Notes under the pieces: generated by a model
The model's input: the letters and a program-made list of their open reading frames with translations, nothing else
The model's database searches: none
What the model was told of the DNA's origin: nothing
Translations under genes and position numbers: made by a program
Assembly (NCBI RefSeq): GCF_007644105.1
Contig: NZ_VFAC01000003.1
Coordinates: 124,001 to 188,000, forward strand
DNA length: 64,000 bases
Direction of reading: 5' to 3'
DNA from: Elioraea rosea
Lineage (GTDB): Bacteria > Pseudomonadota > Alphaproteobacteria > Acetobacterales > Acetobacteraceae
Shown here: positions 30,412 to 38,963 of the stretch, one piece after another
Layout of the letters: the number at the start of each line of letters is the position of its first letter
Position numbering within the stretch: position 1 is the stretch's first letter

Positions 30412-31172
30412 TGCATGGTCTCCGGGCCCTTCATGTCGCGCGTGCCGGCCTCGGGAAGGATGCCGAGACGGCGGGCGACCTCCTGGTAGGCCTCCTCGAC
30501 CTTGCCGAGGTCGCGCCGGAACCGGTCCTTGTCCAGCTTCTCGTTCGTCTTGGTGTCCCACAGCCGGCACGAATCGGGCGAGATCTCGTCGGCCAGCACG
30601 ATGCGCATCTCCTCGTTCTCCCAGAGCCGGCCGAACTCCAGCTTGAAGTCGATGAGCCGGATGCCGACGCCGAGAAAGAGGCCGGTGAGGAAATCGTTCA
30701 CCCTGAGCGCGAGCGCCATGATGTCGTCGAGGTCCTGCACCGACGCCCAGCCGAAGGCGGTGATGTGCTCCTCGGCCACCATGGGGTCACCGAGCTGGTC
30801 GTTCTTGTAGTAATACTCGATGATCGAGCGCGGCAGGGCGGTGCCTTCCGGGATGCCGAGGCGGGTGGACATCGAGCCTGCGGCGACGTTCCGCACGACG
30901 ACCTCGAGCGGGATGATCTCGACCTCGCGGATCAGCTGCTCGCGCATGTTCAACCGGCGGACGAAATGCGTCGGCACACCGATCTCGGCGAGCCGCATCA
31001 TGATGAACTCGCTGATGCGGTTGTTCAGGACGCCCTTGCCGGTGATGACACCCTTCTTCTGGGCGTTGAAGGCGGTCGCGTCGTCCTTGAAGTACTGGAC
31101 GAGCGTGCCGGGTTCCGGCCCCTCGAACAGGATCTTCGCCTTGCCTTCGTAGAGCTGCCTTCGGCGGGCCAT
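30408..31172 (-). CDS. purC: SAICAR synthetase
   Basis: Joins CAIR and aspartate with ATP hydrolysis in purine synthesis. 254 aa from the ATG at 31172 ([18 protein letters not shown]); an upstream ATG at 31250 adds 26 residues absent from the family, and AAGGAG 10 nt upstream supports 31172. Signature segments: [24 protein letters not shown] and [12 protein letters not shown]. First gene of the tight purC-purS-x-purQ group. Confidence 0.97.
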   Translation of the reverse strand: MARRRQLYEGKAKILFEGPEPGTLVQYFKDDATAFNAQKKGVITGKGVLNNRISEFIMMRLAEIGVPTHFVRRLNMREQLIREVEIIPLEVVVRNVAAGSMSTRLGIPEGTALPRSIIEYYYKNDQLGDPMVAEEHITAFGWASVQDLDDIMALALRVNDFLTGLFLGVGIRLIDFKLEFGRLWENEEMRIVLADEISPDSCRLWDTKTNEKLDKDRFRRDLGKVEEAYQEVARRLGILPEAGTRDMKGPETMQ

Positions 31173-31303
31173 CGCAAACACACTCCTTCCCCCGTCAGCG
31201 CGGGGTCCCCGTAGGGTCGGGGGTATAGCACGGGGCAGGAGCCCTGCCATCGCCGCGCTGCGGCAGGGCCGCCCCGCGCCGGGCGTGGTCCAGTCGTCCT
31301 CGG

Positions 31304-31750
31304 CTATCTGCCGCGCACGAGGTCCTGAACGAGAAGGCTGCCCGATTGGGCAAGCACGACCGCGGTGCCGACCACGAGAACCTCGTATCCAGGCCTCGGG
31401 AGGAGCTGCGACAGCAGCCCCTGGGGCGCGGCGCGGCGCGCGATGCCTGGCGGCAGCGGCTTGCCGCGGGCAAGGTTGCGCGCGATCCCCGGCGGCAAGG
31501 GCTGGAGCGCCCCGGCATTGGCGGTCAGCCAGGCGGTGATGCGCGCCTGCTCTGTGGCCGTGAAGACGAGGGAGAGCTCCGCCGCGCCTGCTGGTGCCTG
31601 GGAAGGCGGGCGCTGGCCGGAGTTCCGTCCCTGGCCCTGGCCTTGTCCCTGGCCCTGGCCTTGCCCCGGGCCGCGGTCGGGCGGCTGCGCGCGGGCGCCA
31701 CCGGCAAGGAGCAAAGAGAAAACGAGAACGCGCCGCGCGATCCTTGTCAT
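31304..31750 (-). CDS. CigR/RcnB-like exported protein with GQ repeat
   Basis: 148 aa from ATG 31750: a signal peptide ([17 protein letters not shown]), a low-complexity linker of alternating Gly-Gln, a helical segment, two LPPGIAR motifs and a short beta-rich C-terminus [25 protein letters not shown]. Repeated LPPG motifs with a terminal GYxxxxxGxxxxL hairpin are typical of the CigR/RcnB-like periplasmic family; the role in this context is unknown. It starts 4 bp after the stop of the NRDE gene and so is probably cotranscribed with it. Confidence 0.6.
   Translation of the reverse strand: MTRIARRVLVFSLLLAGGARAQPPDRGPGQGQGQGQGQGQGRNSGQRPPSQAPAGAAELSLVFTATEQARITAWLTANAGALQPLPPGIARNLARGKPLPPGIARRAAPQGLLSQLLPRPGYEVLVVGTAVVLAQSGSLLVQDLVRGR
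31629..31664 (-). repeat. 18-bp tandem duplication in the GQ linker
   Basis: CCCTGGCCCTGGCCTTGT is repeated immediately, differing only in the last base, and each unit itself contains a doubled CCCTGG. On the coding (minus) strand it encodes Gly-Gln dipeptides. A site of likely slippage length variation. Confidence 0.8.
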
Positions 31751-31754
31751 CGGG

Positions 31755-32513
31755 TCAGGCTCGCGCCGAACGCGCCTCCTGCGCAAGGGGCACGGGCCGG
31801 AACGGCGCCGCCCCGGCAGGGCCGGCGGCGAACAGCCAGACCGCCGGGGTGTCATCCCTCGGCAGGAAGACGAGGCTCGCGGCGACGGTTCCGTAGCCGA
31901 GGTCCGGCGGGATGGTCAGCCCGCCGCGCCGTCCTGCCCCCGCCTCGGCATCGGTCGCGCCAAGCGCCTCCGCCCAGGCGTCGGCGGTGGAGGGGGCCGG
32001 GTGGGGAAGGGCGCGGAATCGCGGCAGGTGGCGGCGCGCGCGGGGCGTGCCGGCCTCGTCCAACCCTATGGACGTCACCATGCTCACCCCTTCGCCGAGC
32101 CGGGCGGCCGCGAGGGTCCCGTCGCCATCACCGATGATCAGCCAGGCGCCGGCGCGGTCCGCCACCACGAGGTTGAACGGCCGCCAGGCCCGCGCAGGCA
32201 GGGACGCCATGGCCTCCGCGGCGCGCGCGGCCGTGCCGTGGCCGAGCGCCAGAAGCGGCAGCTCGCCGCGGGAGCGGAAGCCCTCCGCCGGCCCGAGCGA
32301 GCCCGGGCGGTTCAGCACGGCCGCGACCGTGCCGCCGCGCATCGCCATCCAGGTTCCACCCGCGAGCCTGTCGCGGCCGCCGACCACGCCTGGCCGGTCG
32401 GGCCAGTGCGCGGCAGGAGGGTCCCACGGCCGGTCGAGCATCTCGTCGCGATTCGCCGCGATCGCGATGGGCCAGGCCGCATCGGGGCGGTGGCTGATCA
32501 CCACGGTGCACAT
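31755..32513 (-). CDS. NRDE-family (TANGO2-like) protein
   Basis: 252 aa starting MCTVVISHRPDAAWPIAIAANRDEM, so the family's N-terminal Cys2 and Asn-Arg-Asp-Glu motif are present; with the start Met removed, Cys2 could be an N-terminal nucleophile. Other landmarks: GVVGGRDRLAGGTWMAM and the PFNLVVADRAGAW segment. TANGO2-like proteins are poorly understood, linked in eukaryotes to lipid and haem handling. The reading frame extends upstream without a better start. Divergent from the zeta-inhibitor gene. Confidence 0.8.
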   Translation of the reverse strand: MCTVVISHRPDAAWPIAIAANRDEMLDRPWDPPAAHWPDRPGVVGGRDRLAGGTWMAMRGGTVAAVLNRPGSLGPAEGFRSRGELPLLALGHGTAARAAEAMASLPARAWRPFNLVVADRAGAWLIIGDGDGTLAAARLGEGVSMVTSIGLDEAGTPRARRHLPRFRALPHPAPSTADAWAEALGATDAEAGAGRRGGLTIPPDLGYGTVAASLVFLPRDDTPAVWLFAAGPAGAAPFRPVPLAQEARSARA

Positions 32514-32576
32514 GGCGTGTGCTTCTGCTACACCCGGGCCGAGCACGCCAAGCCCGTGTTTGTGGGGGAGATGACG

Positions 32577-32915
32577 ATGAGCACCGATGCCTTCGCCGAC
32601 CGTGAGAAGGGGTTCGAGGCGAAGTACAAGCTCGACCAGGAGCAGGAGTTCCGCGCCCAGGCCCGGCGCAACCGGCTGTTCGGCCTCTGGGCTGCTTCCA
32701 GGCTCGGCAAGTCCGGCGCCGATGCCGAGGCCTATGCCAAGACGGTGGTGGCGGCCGACTTCAGCAAGCCAGGCCATGACGACGTGATCGAGAAGGTCGC
32801 CTCCGACCTCGCGGCCGCGGGCATCGCGGCGACGACGGCCGAGTTGCAGGAGGAGTACGCCAAGGCGCTGGTCACGGCGCGGCAGCAGGTGGCGGCCGAG
32901 GGCAGCTCGAGCTGA
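32577..32915 (+). CDS. F1-ATPase zeta-type inhibitor (DUF1476)
   Basis: 112-aa helical protein FADREKGFEAKYKLDQEQEFRAQARRNRLFG..., the DUF1476 family found only in alphaproteobacteria, where the Paracoccus protein is the zeta subunit that blocks ATP hydrolysis by F1 through its N-terminus. GGGGGAG 6 nt before the ATG at 32577 favours it over the ATG at 32571. Alone on the plus strand between purB and the NRDE gene; no atp genes nearby, as is usual. A strong taxonomic marker. Confidence 0.93.
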   Translation: MSTDAFADREKGFEAKYKLDQEQEFRAQARRNRLFGLWAASRLGKSGADAEAYAKTVVAADFSKPGHDDVIEKVASDLAAAGIAATTAELQEEYAKALVTARQQVAAEGSSS

Positions 32916-32989
32916 GAGACGGTCCTGCCGGGTGACGAGCCACGGCGATCCGCCGGACGCGTCACCCCGAGCGCCTCACGCCAAGCGCG

Positions 32990-34357
32990 TCACCCTCCGT
33001 CGACATCGCCGGGCCGGGGCTCGGCGTCGCCGAAGACGCGGGCGAGCACCGCGTCGACATGCCTGAGGTGCAGCATCGGATCCATTGCCCGGTCGATCGC
33101 AGCCGGGTCGAGATGCGCCGTGACCTCCGTGTCGGCGAGCAGGTTCTCGCGGAAGCTCCGCCCCTCCGCCGTGCCGAGCCTGGTCCAGGTCGCCATCGCG
33201 TTGCGCTGCACGGCGGCATAGGCCGATTCGCGCGTCATCCCCGCCTGGGTGAGCGCGAGAAGCACCTCACCCGAATGCACGACCCCGCCGAGCGCCTCGA
33301 CATTCGCCGCCATGCGCTCCGGGTAGATCACGAGCTTCTCCATCATCCCCGCGAGCCGCTGCAGGGCGAAGTCGAGCGCGATCGTCGCATCCGGGGCGAT
33401 CACCCGCTCGACCGATGAGTGGGAGATGTCCCGCTCGTGCCAGAGCGCGACGTTCTCGAGCGCCGGCACGACCATGCCGCGGACGAGGCGGGCGAGCCCC
33501 GTCAGGTTCTCCGACAGCACCGGGTTGCGCTTGTGCGGCATCGCCGAGCTGCCCTTCTGCCCGGGATGGAAGAACTCCTCCGCCTCGCGCACCTCCGACC
33601 GCTGCAGGTGCCGCACCTCGACGGCCAGCCGCTCGATCGACGAGGCGATGACGGCGAGAACGGCAAAGACCATCGCGTGCCGGTCGCGCGGGATCACCTG
33701 CGTCGACACCGGCTCGACGGCAAGGCCGAGCCGGGCGGCGACGAAGGCCTCGATGGACGGGTCGACATGCGCGAAGGTGCCGACGGCACCGGAGATCGCG
33801 CAGGTCGCGATCTCCCGCCGTGCCTGGCGAAGCCGCTCGCGATTGCGCGCGAACTCGGCCCAGTGGCCAGCGAGCTTCAGCCCGAATGAGGTCGGCTCGG
33901 CGTGGATGCCGTGGCTTCGCCCGATCGTGACGGAGTGGCGATGCTCGAGCGCGCGCGCCTTCAGCGCCTCGAGAAGGCGCGCCAGCCCCCGGTCGATCAG
34001 GTCGAGCGCCTCGGTGAATTGCACCGCGAGCGTGGTGTCGAGCACGTCCGAGCTCGTCAGCCCCTGGTGCATGAACCGCGCCTCCGGCCCGATCCCCTCG
34101 CCGAGCCAGGTCAGGAACGCGATCACGTCGTGCCGCACCTCTGCCTCGATCGCATCGATGCGCGCGATGTCATCCTCCGAGATCGCCGCGATCCGCGGCG
34201 CGCCCTTCTCGCGGATGACGCGCGCCGCCTCGGCCGGGATCTGCCCCATCTGGCCCTGGCGCTCCGCGACAAGCGCCTCGATTTCGAACCAGATGCGGTA
34301 GCGGTTCGCCGGCGACCAGATCGCGGCCATGGCAGGGCGGCTGTAGCGTGGGATCAT
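32990..34357 (-). CDS. purB: Adenylosuccinate lyase
   Basis: Cleaves SAICAR and adenylosuccinate, serving two steps of purine synthesis. 455 aa with the fumarase-superfamily signature GSSAMPHKRNP, the catalytic His region GRSHGIHAEPTSFG and TSSDVLDTTLAVQ. Starts MIPRYSRPAMAAIW at 34357; the open frame extends far upstream without sense. Same strand as purC, S, Q and L but separated from them by three unrelated genes. Confidence 0.97.
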   Translation of the reverse strand: MIPRYSRPAMAAIWSPANRYRIWFEIEALVAERQGQMGQIPAEAARVIREKGAPRIAAISEDDIARIDAIEAEVRHDVIAFLTWLGEGIGPEARFMHQGLTSSDVLDTTLAVQFTEALDLIDRGLARLLEALKARALEHRHSVTIGRSHGIHAEPTSFGLKLAGHWAEFARNRERLRQARREIATCAISGAVGTFAHVDPSIEAFVAARLGLAVEPVSTQVIPRDRHAMVFAVLAVIASSIERLAVEVRHLQRSEVREAEEFFHPGQKGSSAMPHKRNPVLSENLTGLARLVRGMVVPALENVALWHERDISHSSVERVIAPDATIALDFALQRLAGMMEKLVIYPERMAANVEALGGVVHSGEVLLALTQAGMTRESAYAAVQRNAMATWTRLGTAEGRSFRENLLADTEVTAHLDPAAIDRAMDPMLHLRHVDAVLARVFGDAEPRPGDVDGG

Positions 34358-34416
34358 CCAGGTCCTCGTCCTCTGGCCTCGTGATGTCGCCGCTTCTCTG
34401 CGCCGAGTTCCGAGGG

Positions 34417-34446
34417 TTGACAAGAACCGGCCGCTCGCCGCGTATG
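34417..34446 (+). promoter_or_regulatory. Possible promoter of the TerC-family gene
   Basis: A perfect TTGACA at 34417-34422 and CGTATG at 34441-34446, 18 bp apart, lie about 35 bp before the ATG. The -10 is weak. I saw no obvious manganese (yybP-type) riboswitch in the short leader. Confidence 0.35.
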
Positions 34447-34480
34447 GCGCCGGTCTTTTCGCGGCAACAGGCGCGCTTCC

Positions 34481-35191
34481 ATGGAACTGGCTTTCTCCAC
34501 GTCGCAGCTCTGGGCGCTCGCCCAGGTGGTCCTGATCGACATCGCGCTCGCTGGAGACAACGCCGTCGTCGTTGGCATGGCCGCGGCGGGCCTTCCGCCC
34601 GAACAGCGCCGCCGCGCGATCATCCTCGGCATCGCCGCCGCGGCGATCCTGCGCATCTTCTTCGCGCTGATCACCGTCATCATCCTCGACATCGCCGAGC
34701 TCGTCTTCGCCGGCGGGCTGCTGCTCGTCTGGGTCTGCTACAAGATGTTTGGCGAGCTCCGCGGCGCCCACGCGGCCAGCAGCGAGCATGCCGCGGAAGG
34801 CTTCGACGCCAAACCGAAGACCTTCGCCGCGGCAATGTGGCAGATCACCATCGCCGACGTGTCGATGAGCCTCGACAACGTCCTTGCCGTTGCCGCCGCA
34901 TCGCGCGACCACCCCTACATCATGGCCTTCGGGCTCGCGCTCAGTGTCGTCCTGATGGGCGTGGCGGCGAGCTACATCGCGCGGCTTCTCGACAAGCACC
35001 GCTGGATCGGCTGGGCCGGGCTCATCCTCATCGTCTACGTCTCGCTGAAGATGCTCTGGGACGGGTGGCCCGGCGTCGCCCGCCATTTCGGCCTCTCCCC
35101 CGACCCGACCGTCGCGATCAGCGTGATCGGCGCGGCCATCGCCCTCTACGTGGCGGCGGACCTCGTCCTGAAGCGAAGAACCGGACCCTGA
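34481..35191 (+). CDS. TerC-family membrane protein (YjbE-like)
   Basis: 236 aa with about seven helices and the family's paired acidic motifs in membrane: DIALAGDNAVVVGMA at 20-34 and IADVSMSLDNVLAVAAA. TerC proteins of this type export Mn(II) or support metallation of exoenzymes in other bacteria. Central hydrophilic loop GAHAASSEHAAEGFDAKPK. Monocistronic between the divergent purB and a lipoprotein gene. A manganese role is from family knowledge only. Confidence 0.88.
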   Translation: MELAFSTSQLWALAQVVLIDIALAGDNAVVVGMAAAGLPPEQRRRAIILGIAAAAILRIFFALITVIILDIAELVFAGGLLLVWVCYKMFGELRGAHAASSEHAAEGFDAKPKTFAAAMWQITIADVSMSLDNVLAVAAASRDHPYIMAFGLALSVVLMGVAASYIARLLDKHRWIGWAGLILIVYVSLKMLWDGWPGVARHFGLSPDPTVAISVIGAAIALYVAADLVLKRRTGP

Positions 35192-35198
35192 GGCGGCA

Positions 35199-35226
35199 GC
35201 GTCGCGGCGTCAGGCTGCCGCGACGC
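35199..35226 (+). terminator. Hairpin after the TerC-family gene
   Basis: GCGTCGCGGC and GCCGCGACGC, perfectly complementary 10-bp arms around an 8-nt loop, begin 8 bp after the stop. No T run follows, so it may act as a transcript-stabilising or Rho-assisted element rather than a classical terminator. Confidence 0.4.
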
Positions 35227-35282
35227 CAGGCCTGCTGCGGATCGCCCTCGCGCCGACACGGTGCCATGCCCATCATCCTGGC

Positions 35283-35690
35283 ATGCGCAAAACCGCCCTC
35301 ATGCTCGCCCTCCTTGCCGCCGGCTGCGCAACCGTGCCGCATGCCTGGCAGAACCCCGAGACCGGCGCCCTCGCCTCCGCCGAGGAGATGACCGAATGCC
35401 GCATCGAGGCTGACCGAGAGGCCCAAAGGAGCGTGATGCTCTACGGCTGGGGCGGGGTCGCCTACCCCTGGGGCTGGCGCCGGGGCTACGTTGCGCCCGG
35501 CTGGGGCATGGGATGGGCATCGCCTGGCCTCGCGATCTCCCAGCGGGCGTACGAGCTGACGGCCTTCTGCCTGCGCGTGAAGGGCTATCGCTGGCTGCCG
35601 ATCCAGCCCACCACGGCGTCGCCGCCCGCCGGCAGTGAGGGCGACGCCCCGGCGGATGGGAAGCCGCCGGAGGAGAAGCCGGCCCCGTGA
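35283..35690 (+). CDS. Hypothetical lipoprotein (135 aa)
   Basis: Lipobox LLAAG-Cys15 behind a short signal, then a Trp/Gly/Tyr-rich middle (YGWGGVAYPWGWRRGYVAPGWGMGW) and two further cysteines (TECRIEADRE, AFCLRVKGYRW) that may be disulfide-linked; the last 25 residues are Pro/Glu/Ala-rich. EEMTECRIEADREA ... FCLRVKGYRWLP looks like the common small outer-membrane lipoproteins of proteobacteria of unknown role. Promoter and neighbours give no clue. Confidence 0.65.
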   Translation: MRKTALMLALLAAGCATVPHAWQNPETGALASAEEMTECRIEADREAQRSVMLYGWGGVAYPWGWRRGYVAPGWGMGWASPGLAISQRAYELTAFCLRVKGYRWLPIQPTTASPPAGSEGDAPADGKPPEEKPAP

Positions 35691-35762
35691 CGCGACTGTG
35701 AGCTAACCTTTTCGGGGCCGGCTTCCATACACACCTGAACAGCCTCACGAAGGAGCCCAGCC

Positions 35763-36788
35763 ATGCCCGTCCACCGCCGCCCGTCCTGGCGCCTGCCCGA
35801 AAGCGACGCGACGCCCGAGCAGGCTGTCCTCGCCCACGGTGAGGCGAGGCGGGCCAATCCGTCCCGGCGCGCCATTCTCGGCGGCGCAGCCGGGCTCGGC
35901 ATTGCCGCCGCGGCAGGCGGCTATGCCGCCTTCGCCCAGGGACGCGACCCGATGGGGTGGTGGGACGCGCAGGCTGGCAACGACCCGACCAAGCCGCTCT
36001 ACCCCGCCGCGCGGAACGACCGCTTCGCCCTCGACCGGCCTCTGACCGAGCCGCGCGAGGCCGTGACCTACAACAACTTCTACGAGTTCGGCAGCCACAA
36101 GGGCATCTGGCAGGCAGCGCAGCGCCTGGAGACGCGGCCCTGGACGGTGACGATCGACGGGCTGGTGCCCAACCCGCGCACGGTGGACATCGACACGCTG
36201 ATCAAGCTGTTCCCGCTCGAGGAGCGGCTCTACCGCTTCCGCTGCGTCGAGGCCTGGGCCATGGCCGTACCCTGGACGGGCTTCCCGCTCGCCTCGCTCA
36301 TCCGCTGGGCCGAGCCGCAGGCGGGCGCGAAGTACGTGGTGTTCCAGACCTTCCAGAACCCCGCCATCGCGCCCGGCTTCCGGCAGACCTGGTACCCCTG
36401 GCCCTACACCGACAGCTTCACCATCGAGGAATGCGGCAACGAGCTCGCCTTCCTGGCGACAGGCGTCTACGGCAAGCCCCTGCCGCCGCAGATGGGCTCG
36501 CCAATCCGCCCGATAACTCCCTGGAAATACGGCTTCAAGCAGCCCAAATCGATCACGCGGATCAGCTTCGTCGCGGAGCGCCCCGTGGGATACTGGGAGA
36601 AGCTGCAGCCCTCCGAGTACGGGTTCTGGGCGAACGTGAACCCCGAGGTGCCGCACCCGCGCTGGAGCCAGGCGTCCGAGCGGATGCTCGGAACGGGCGA
36701 GCGCCGTCCGACGATGATCTGGAACGGCTATGGCGAGCAGGTGGCCGACCTCTATCGTGGCCTTGAGCGCGAGCGCCTGTTCGCGTGA
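35763..36788 (+). CDS. msrP: Protein-methionine-sulfoxide reductase, catalytic subunit MsrP
   Basis: Periplasmic molybdenum enzyme that repairs oxidised methionines. 341 aa with a Tat signal (SRRAILGGAAGLGIAAAAGGYAAFA, about residues 36-60), sulfite-oxidase fold, YNNFYEFGSHKG, and Mo ligand Cys161 in YRFRCVEAWAM. Preceded by GAAGGAG. The usual haem partner msrQ is not next to it: the following gene codes for a different 102-aa membrane protein. Electrons must therefore come from an MsrQ encoded elsewhere or another route. Confidence 0.94.
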   Translation: MPVHRRPSWRLPESDATPEQAVLAHGEARRANPSRRAILGGAAGLGIAAAAGGYAAFAQGRDPMGWWDAQAGNDPTKPLYPAARNDRFALDRPLTEPREAVTYNNFYEFGSHKGIWQAAQRLETRPWTVTIDGLVPNPRTVDIDTLIKLFPLEERLYRFRCVEAWAMAVPWTGFPLASLIRWAEPQAGAKYVVFQTFQNPAIAPGFRQTWYPWPYTDSFTIEECGNELAFLATGVYGKPLPPQMGSPIRPITPWKYGFKQPKSITRISFVAERPVGYWEKLQPSEYGFWANVNPEVPHPRWSQASERMLGTGERRPTMIWNGYGEQVADLYRGLERERLFA

Positions 36789-36799
36789 ATGCTGGAAAG

Positions 36800-36815
36800 T
36801 AACGTAAGATAACGT
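36800..36815 (+). repeat. Direct repeat TAACGT, 10-bp spacing
   Basis: TAACGT at 36800-36805 and again at 36810-36815, one helical turn apart, in the 31-bp gap between msrP and the small membrane-protein gene. Spacing of one turn is typical of sites bound by dimers of response regulators on one DNA face. Unusually AT-rich for this window. Confidence 0.35.
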
Positions 36816-36819
36816 CGAT

Positions 36820-37128
36820 ATGAGACTGTTTTTTCGGCTTTTGCTCGGGCTGCTCGGCGTGGTGTTGCTGATCGCTGCGGTCTGGCCGGCGGCTCGCGAG
36901 GCGATGGCGCTCGCCAGCGGCGCCCATGCCTTCATCCCCCTCGGCCAGCTGTGGTTCGAGATCGATCCGCCGAGCCTGAACATGACGCAGGCCGGTATCC
37001 AGCGCCACGTGGCGCCGTGGCTCTGGGACGACCTGGTCCAGCCTCTGCTCGAGCAGCCAGCCTGGCCGGTACTCGCGGCCCTCGGCCTCCTGTTGCTCTG
37101 GCTTCGGCCGCGCGCGAGGGCGGCATGA
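36820..37128 (+). CDS. Small membrane protein coupled to the response regulator (102 aa)
   Basis: N-terminal helix (RLLLGLLGVVLLIAAVWPAA) and C-terminal helix (VLAALGLLLLWL) enclose about 55 periplasmic residues (GQLWFEIDPPSLNMTQAGIQRHVAPWLWDDLV). Not MsrQ. The stop overlaps the ATG of the sigma-54 regulator (ATGA), so the two are coupled. The sequence SLNMTQAGIQRHVAPWLWD resembles a family of short alphaproteobacterial membrane proteins of unknown role. It could be a signal input for the regulator, which has no kinase gene here. Confidence 0.65.
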   Translation: MRLFFRLLLGLLGVVLLIAAVWPAAREAMALASGAHAFIPLGQLWFEIDPPSLNMTQAGIQRHVAPWLWDDLVQPLLEQPAWPVLAALGLLLLWLRPRARAA

Positions 37129-38534
37129 CGGCGCCGGCTTCTGCCGGCGCGAGGGTCCTGCTCGTCGAGGACACGCGCGCGCTGGCAGAGCTCTACCGCT
37201 CCTACCTCCGCGACGCACCCTGGTCGCTCGACCATGCGGCGACGGCGGCCGATGCCCGCTCCGCGCTCGAGCGGTCCGGCGCCGATGCCGTCCTGCTCGA
37301 CCTCCGCCTGCCCGACGCAGACGGGCTCGACCTGCTCCGCGAAATCCGCGGCCGGGCCGCGCCGCCCCCTGTGATCGTCATCACCGCCAACGGCTCCGTC
37401 GCCACGGCGGTGGCGGCGATGCAGGCCGGCGCGGCCGACTTCCTGGTCAAGCCCTTCCCGCAGGAGCGCCTGGTCGTCACCCTGCGCAACGCGCTCGACC
37501 GGGCGAGGCTCGCCCGCGAGGTCGCGACGCTGAAGGAGGCCGTCGACCGCACCTCCTATTGCGGCTTCATCGGCGCCGCCCCGGCGATGCAGGCGGTCTA
37601 CCGGATTATCGACAACGCGGCGGCCAGCCGGGCGACGGTGTTCATCACCGGCGAATCGGGCACAGGCAAGGAGCTCGCGGCCGAAGCGGTGCATGCGGTG
37701 TCGCCCCGGCGGGAGGGGCCGTTCGTCGCCATTAATTGCGCCGCCATTCCCCGCGAGCTGATCGAGAGCGAGGTGTTCGGCCATGTGCGCGGCGCCTTCA
37801 CCGGCGCGGTAGCAGACCGCGCCGGCGCGGCCGCCCAGGCGCAGGGCGGCACCCTCTTCCTCGACGAGATCTGCGAGATGGACCTCGCGCTGCAGGGCAA
37901 GCTGCTGCGGTTCATCCAGACAGGCGCCTACCAGCGCGTCGGCTCGACGCGTCTCGAGCAGGGCGACGTGCGCTTCGTCTGCGCCACGAACCGCGACCCT
38001 CTTGCCGAGGTGAAGGCCGGGCGGTTCCGCGAGGATCTCTACTACCGGCTGCACGTGATCCCGATCGAACTGCCGCCGCTGCGCGAGCGGGGCGAGGACA
38101 TCGTGTTGCTGGCCGACCGATTTCTCGAACGCTTCGCGGCAGAGGAAAGAAAAGGATTCAAGGGCTTGTCGCCAGATGCTGAGGCAGCGCTGCTGGCCCA
38201 TGCGTGGCCAGGCAACGTGCGCGAGCTTGAGAACGCGATCCGCACGGCCGTCGTGCTGAACGACGGCCCGGTGCTGACCGCGGCGATGCTGCCCGGGCGG
38301 GTTCTCGCGGCAGCCCCGCCGGCCGAGACGCTCGCGGCGCGCAAGCCGGCACCGCTCACCTCGGCGGGGCGCGGCATCCGGCCACTTGCGGAGATCGAGC
38401 GCGAGGCCATCGAGGCAGCGATCGAGGCCTGCGGCGGCAACATCGCCCAGGCCGCGGCCGCCCTCGGCGTCTCGCCCTCGACGATCTATCGAAAGCGGCT
38501 CGCCTGGGAGACCGAGCCCGCGCAGGTGGGCTGA
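37125..38534 (+). CDS. Sigma-54-dependent response regulator (NtrC/LuxO type)
   Basis: 469 aa: receiver (about 9-120; phospho-acceptor Asp in [13 protein letters not shown], acidic pair in LLVEDT, Lys in DFLVKPF), AAA+ domain (Walker A GESGTGKE near 173, intact sigma-54 contact GAFTGA, Walker [13 protein letters not shown]), R-finger region and a C-terminal Fis-type HTH ([20 protein letters not shown]). All catalytic parts look intact, so it should activate sigma-54 promoters when phosphorylated. No histidine kinase gene is adjacent; a short HPt-like gene lies convergent just downstream. The closest architecture is LuxO-like rather than NtrC proper. Confidence 0.93.
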   Translation: MTAPASAGARVLLVEDTRALAELYRSYLRDAPWSLDHAATAADARSALERSGADAVLLDLRLPDADGLDLLREIRGRAAPPPVIVITANGSVATAVAAMQAGAADFLVKPFPQERLVVTLRNALDRARLAREVATLKEAVDRTSYCGFIGAAPAMQAVYRIIDNAAASRATVFITGESGTGKELAAEAVHAVSPRREGPFVAINCAAIPRELIESEVFGHVRGAFTGAVADRAGAAAQAQGGTLFLDEICEMDLALQGKLLRFIQTGAYQRVGSTRLEQGDVRFVCATNRDPLAEVKAGRFREDLYYRLHVIPIELPPLRERGEDIVLLADRFLERFAAEERKGFKGLSPDAEAALLAHAWPGNVRELENAIRTAVVLNDGPVLTAAMLPGRVLAAAPPAETLAARKPAPLTSAGRGIRPLAEIEREAIEAAIEACGGNIAQAAAALGVSPSTIYRKRLAWETEPAQVG

Positions 38535-38555
38535 GCCGTTCGCTCGTTCTTTCGG

Positions 38556-38888
38556 CTAGGCGCGCGCTCGCAATTCGGCGAGCGCCTCATGCACACCGCA
38601 TTGCAGAACGCAAAATGCCTGCTGCACGGCAAGCCGGTCACCCTGCCGGGCGATCCGCTCGACACGCGTTGCGTCCTCCCCAAGGGCTGACAGGCCGAAG
38701 GCAAGCGCGCCGGTGGCGAGCGCATTGGCTTCCTGCGCGGCGTCGGGGAGCTGGGCTGCCTCGACCGCGCGGGCGATCGCGTCGATGCGCCGCAGCAGTT
38801 CCGACGAGAACATCGCCGCCCGTGCGGCCCGATGCTGTTCGCTTTCCTGCGCGACGCTTCTGATTCTGTTTCGGATGCCGCCGTCCAT
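38556..38888 (-). CDS. Hypothetical helical protein, possible degenerate HPt
   Basis: 110 aa, all-alpha by inspection. The pattern DAAQEANALATGALAFGLSAL ... AVQQAFCVLQCGVHEALAELRA recalls histidine phosphotransfer domains (xxAHTLKGxAxxFGxxxL), but the place of the phospho-His is Asn55. It is convergent with the sigma-54 regulator, 21 bp apart. If the likeness is real it is a phosphorylation-dead HPt that could titrate the receiver. Equally it may be an unrelated small protein; I am confident only that it codes. Confidence 0.45.
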   Translation of the reverse strand: MDGGIRNRIRSVAQESEQHRAARAAMFSSELLRRIDAIARAVEAAQLPDAAQEANALATGALAFGLSALGEDATRVERIARQGDRLAVQQAFCVLQCGVHEALAELRARA

Positions 38889-38963
38889 TGCCGGTGAAAT
38901 CCAGGTGCCGTGTCCTGCGCGCCATGCAAGGCGCGTGCTAGGCAGCGCGCGAAGGCCGCTAGG

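Noticed and set aside
36820-37128. Membrane protein after msrP considered as MsrQ
   Set aside because: Only two helices and 102 aa, without the haem-binding histidines of the six-helix MsrQ.
35745-38201. 818-codon open frame opposite msrP and the sigma-54 regulator
   Set aside because: Shadow of two clear genes; no conserved motif.
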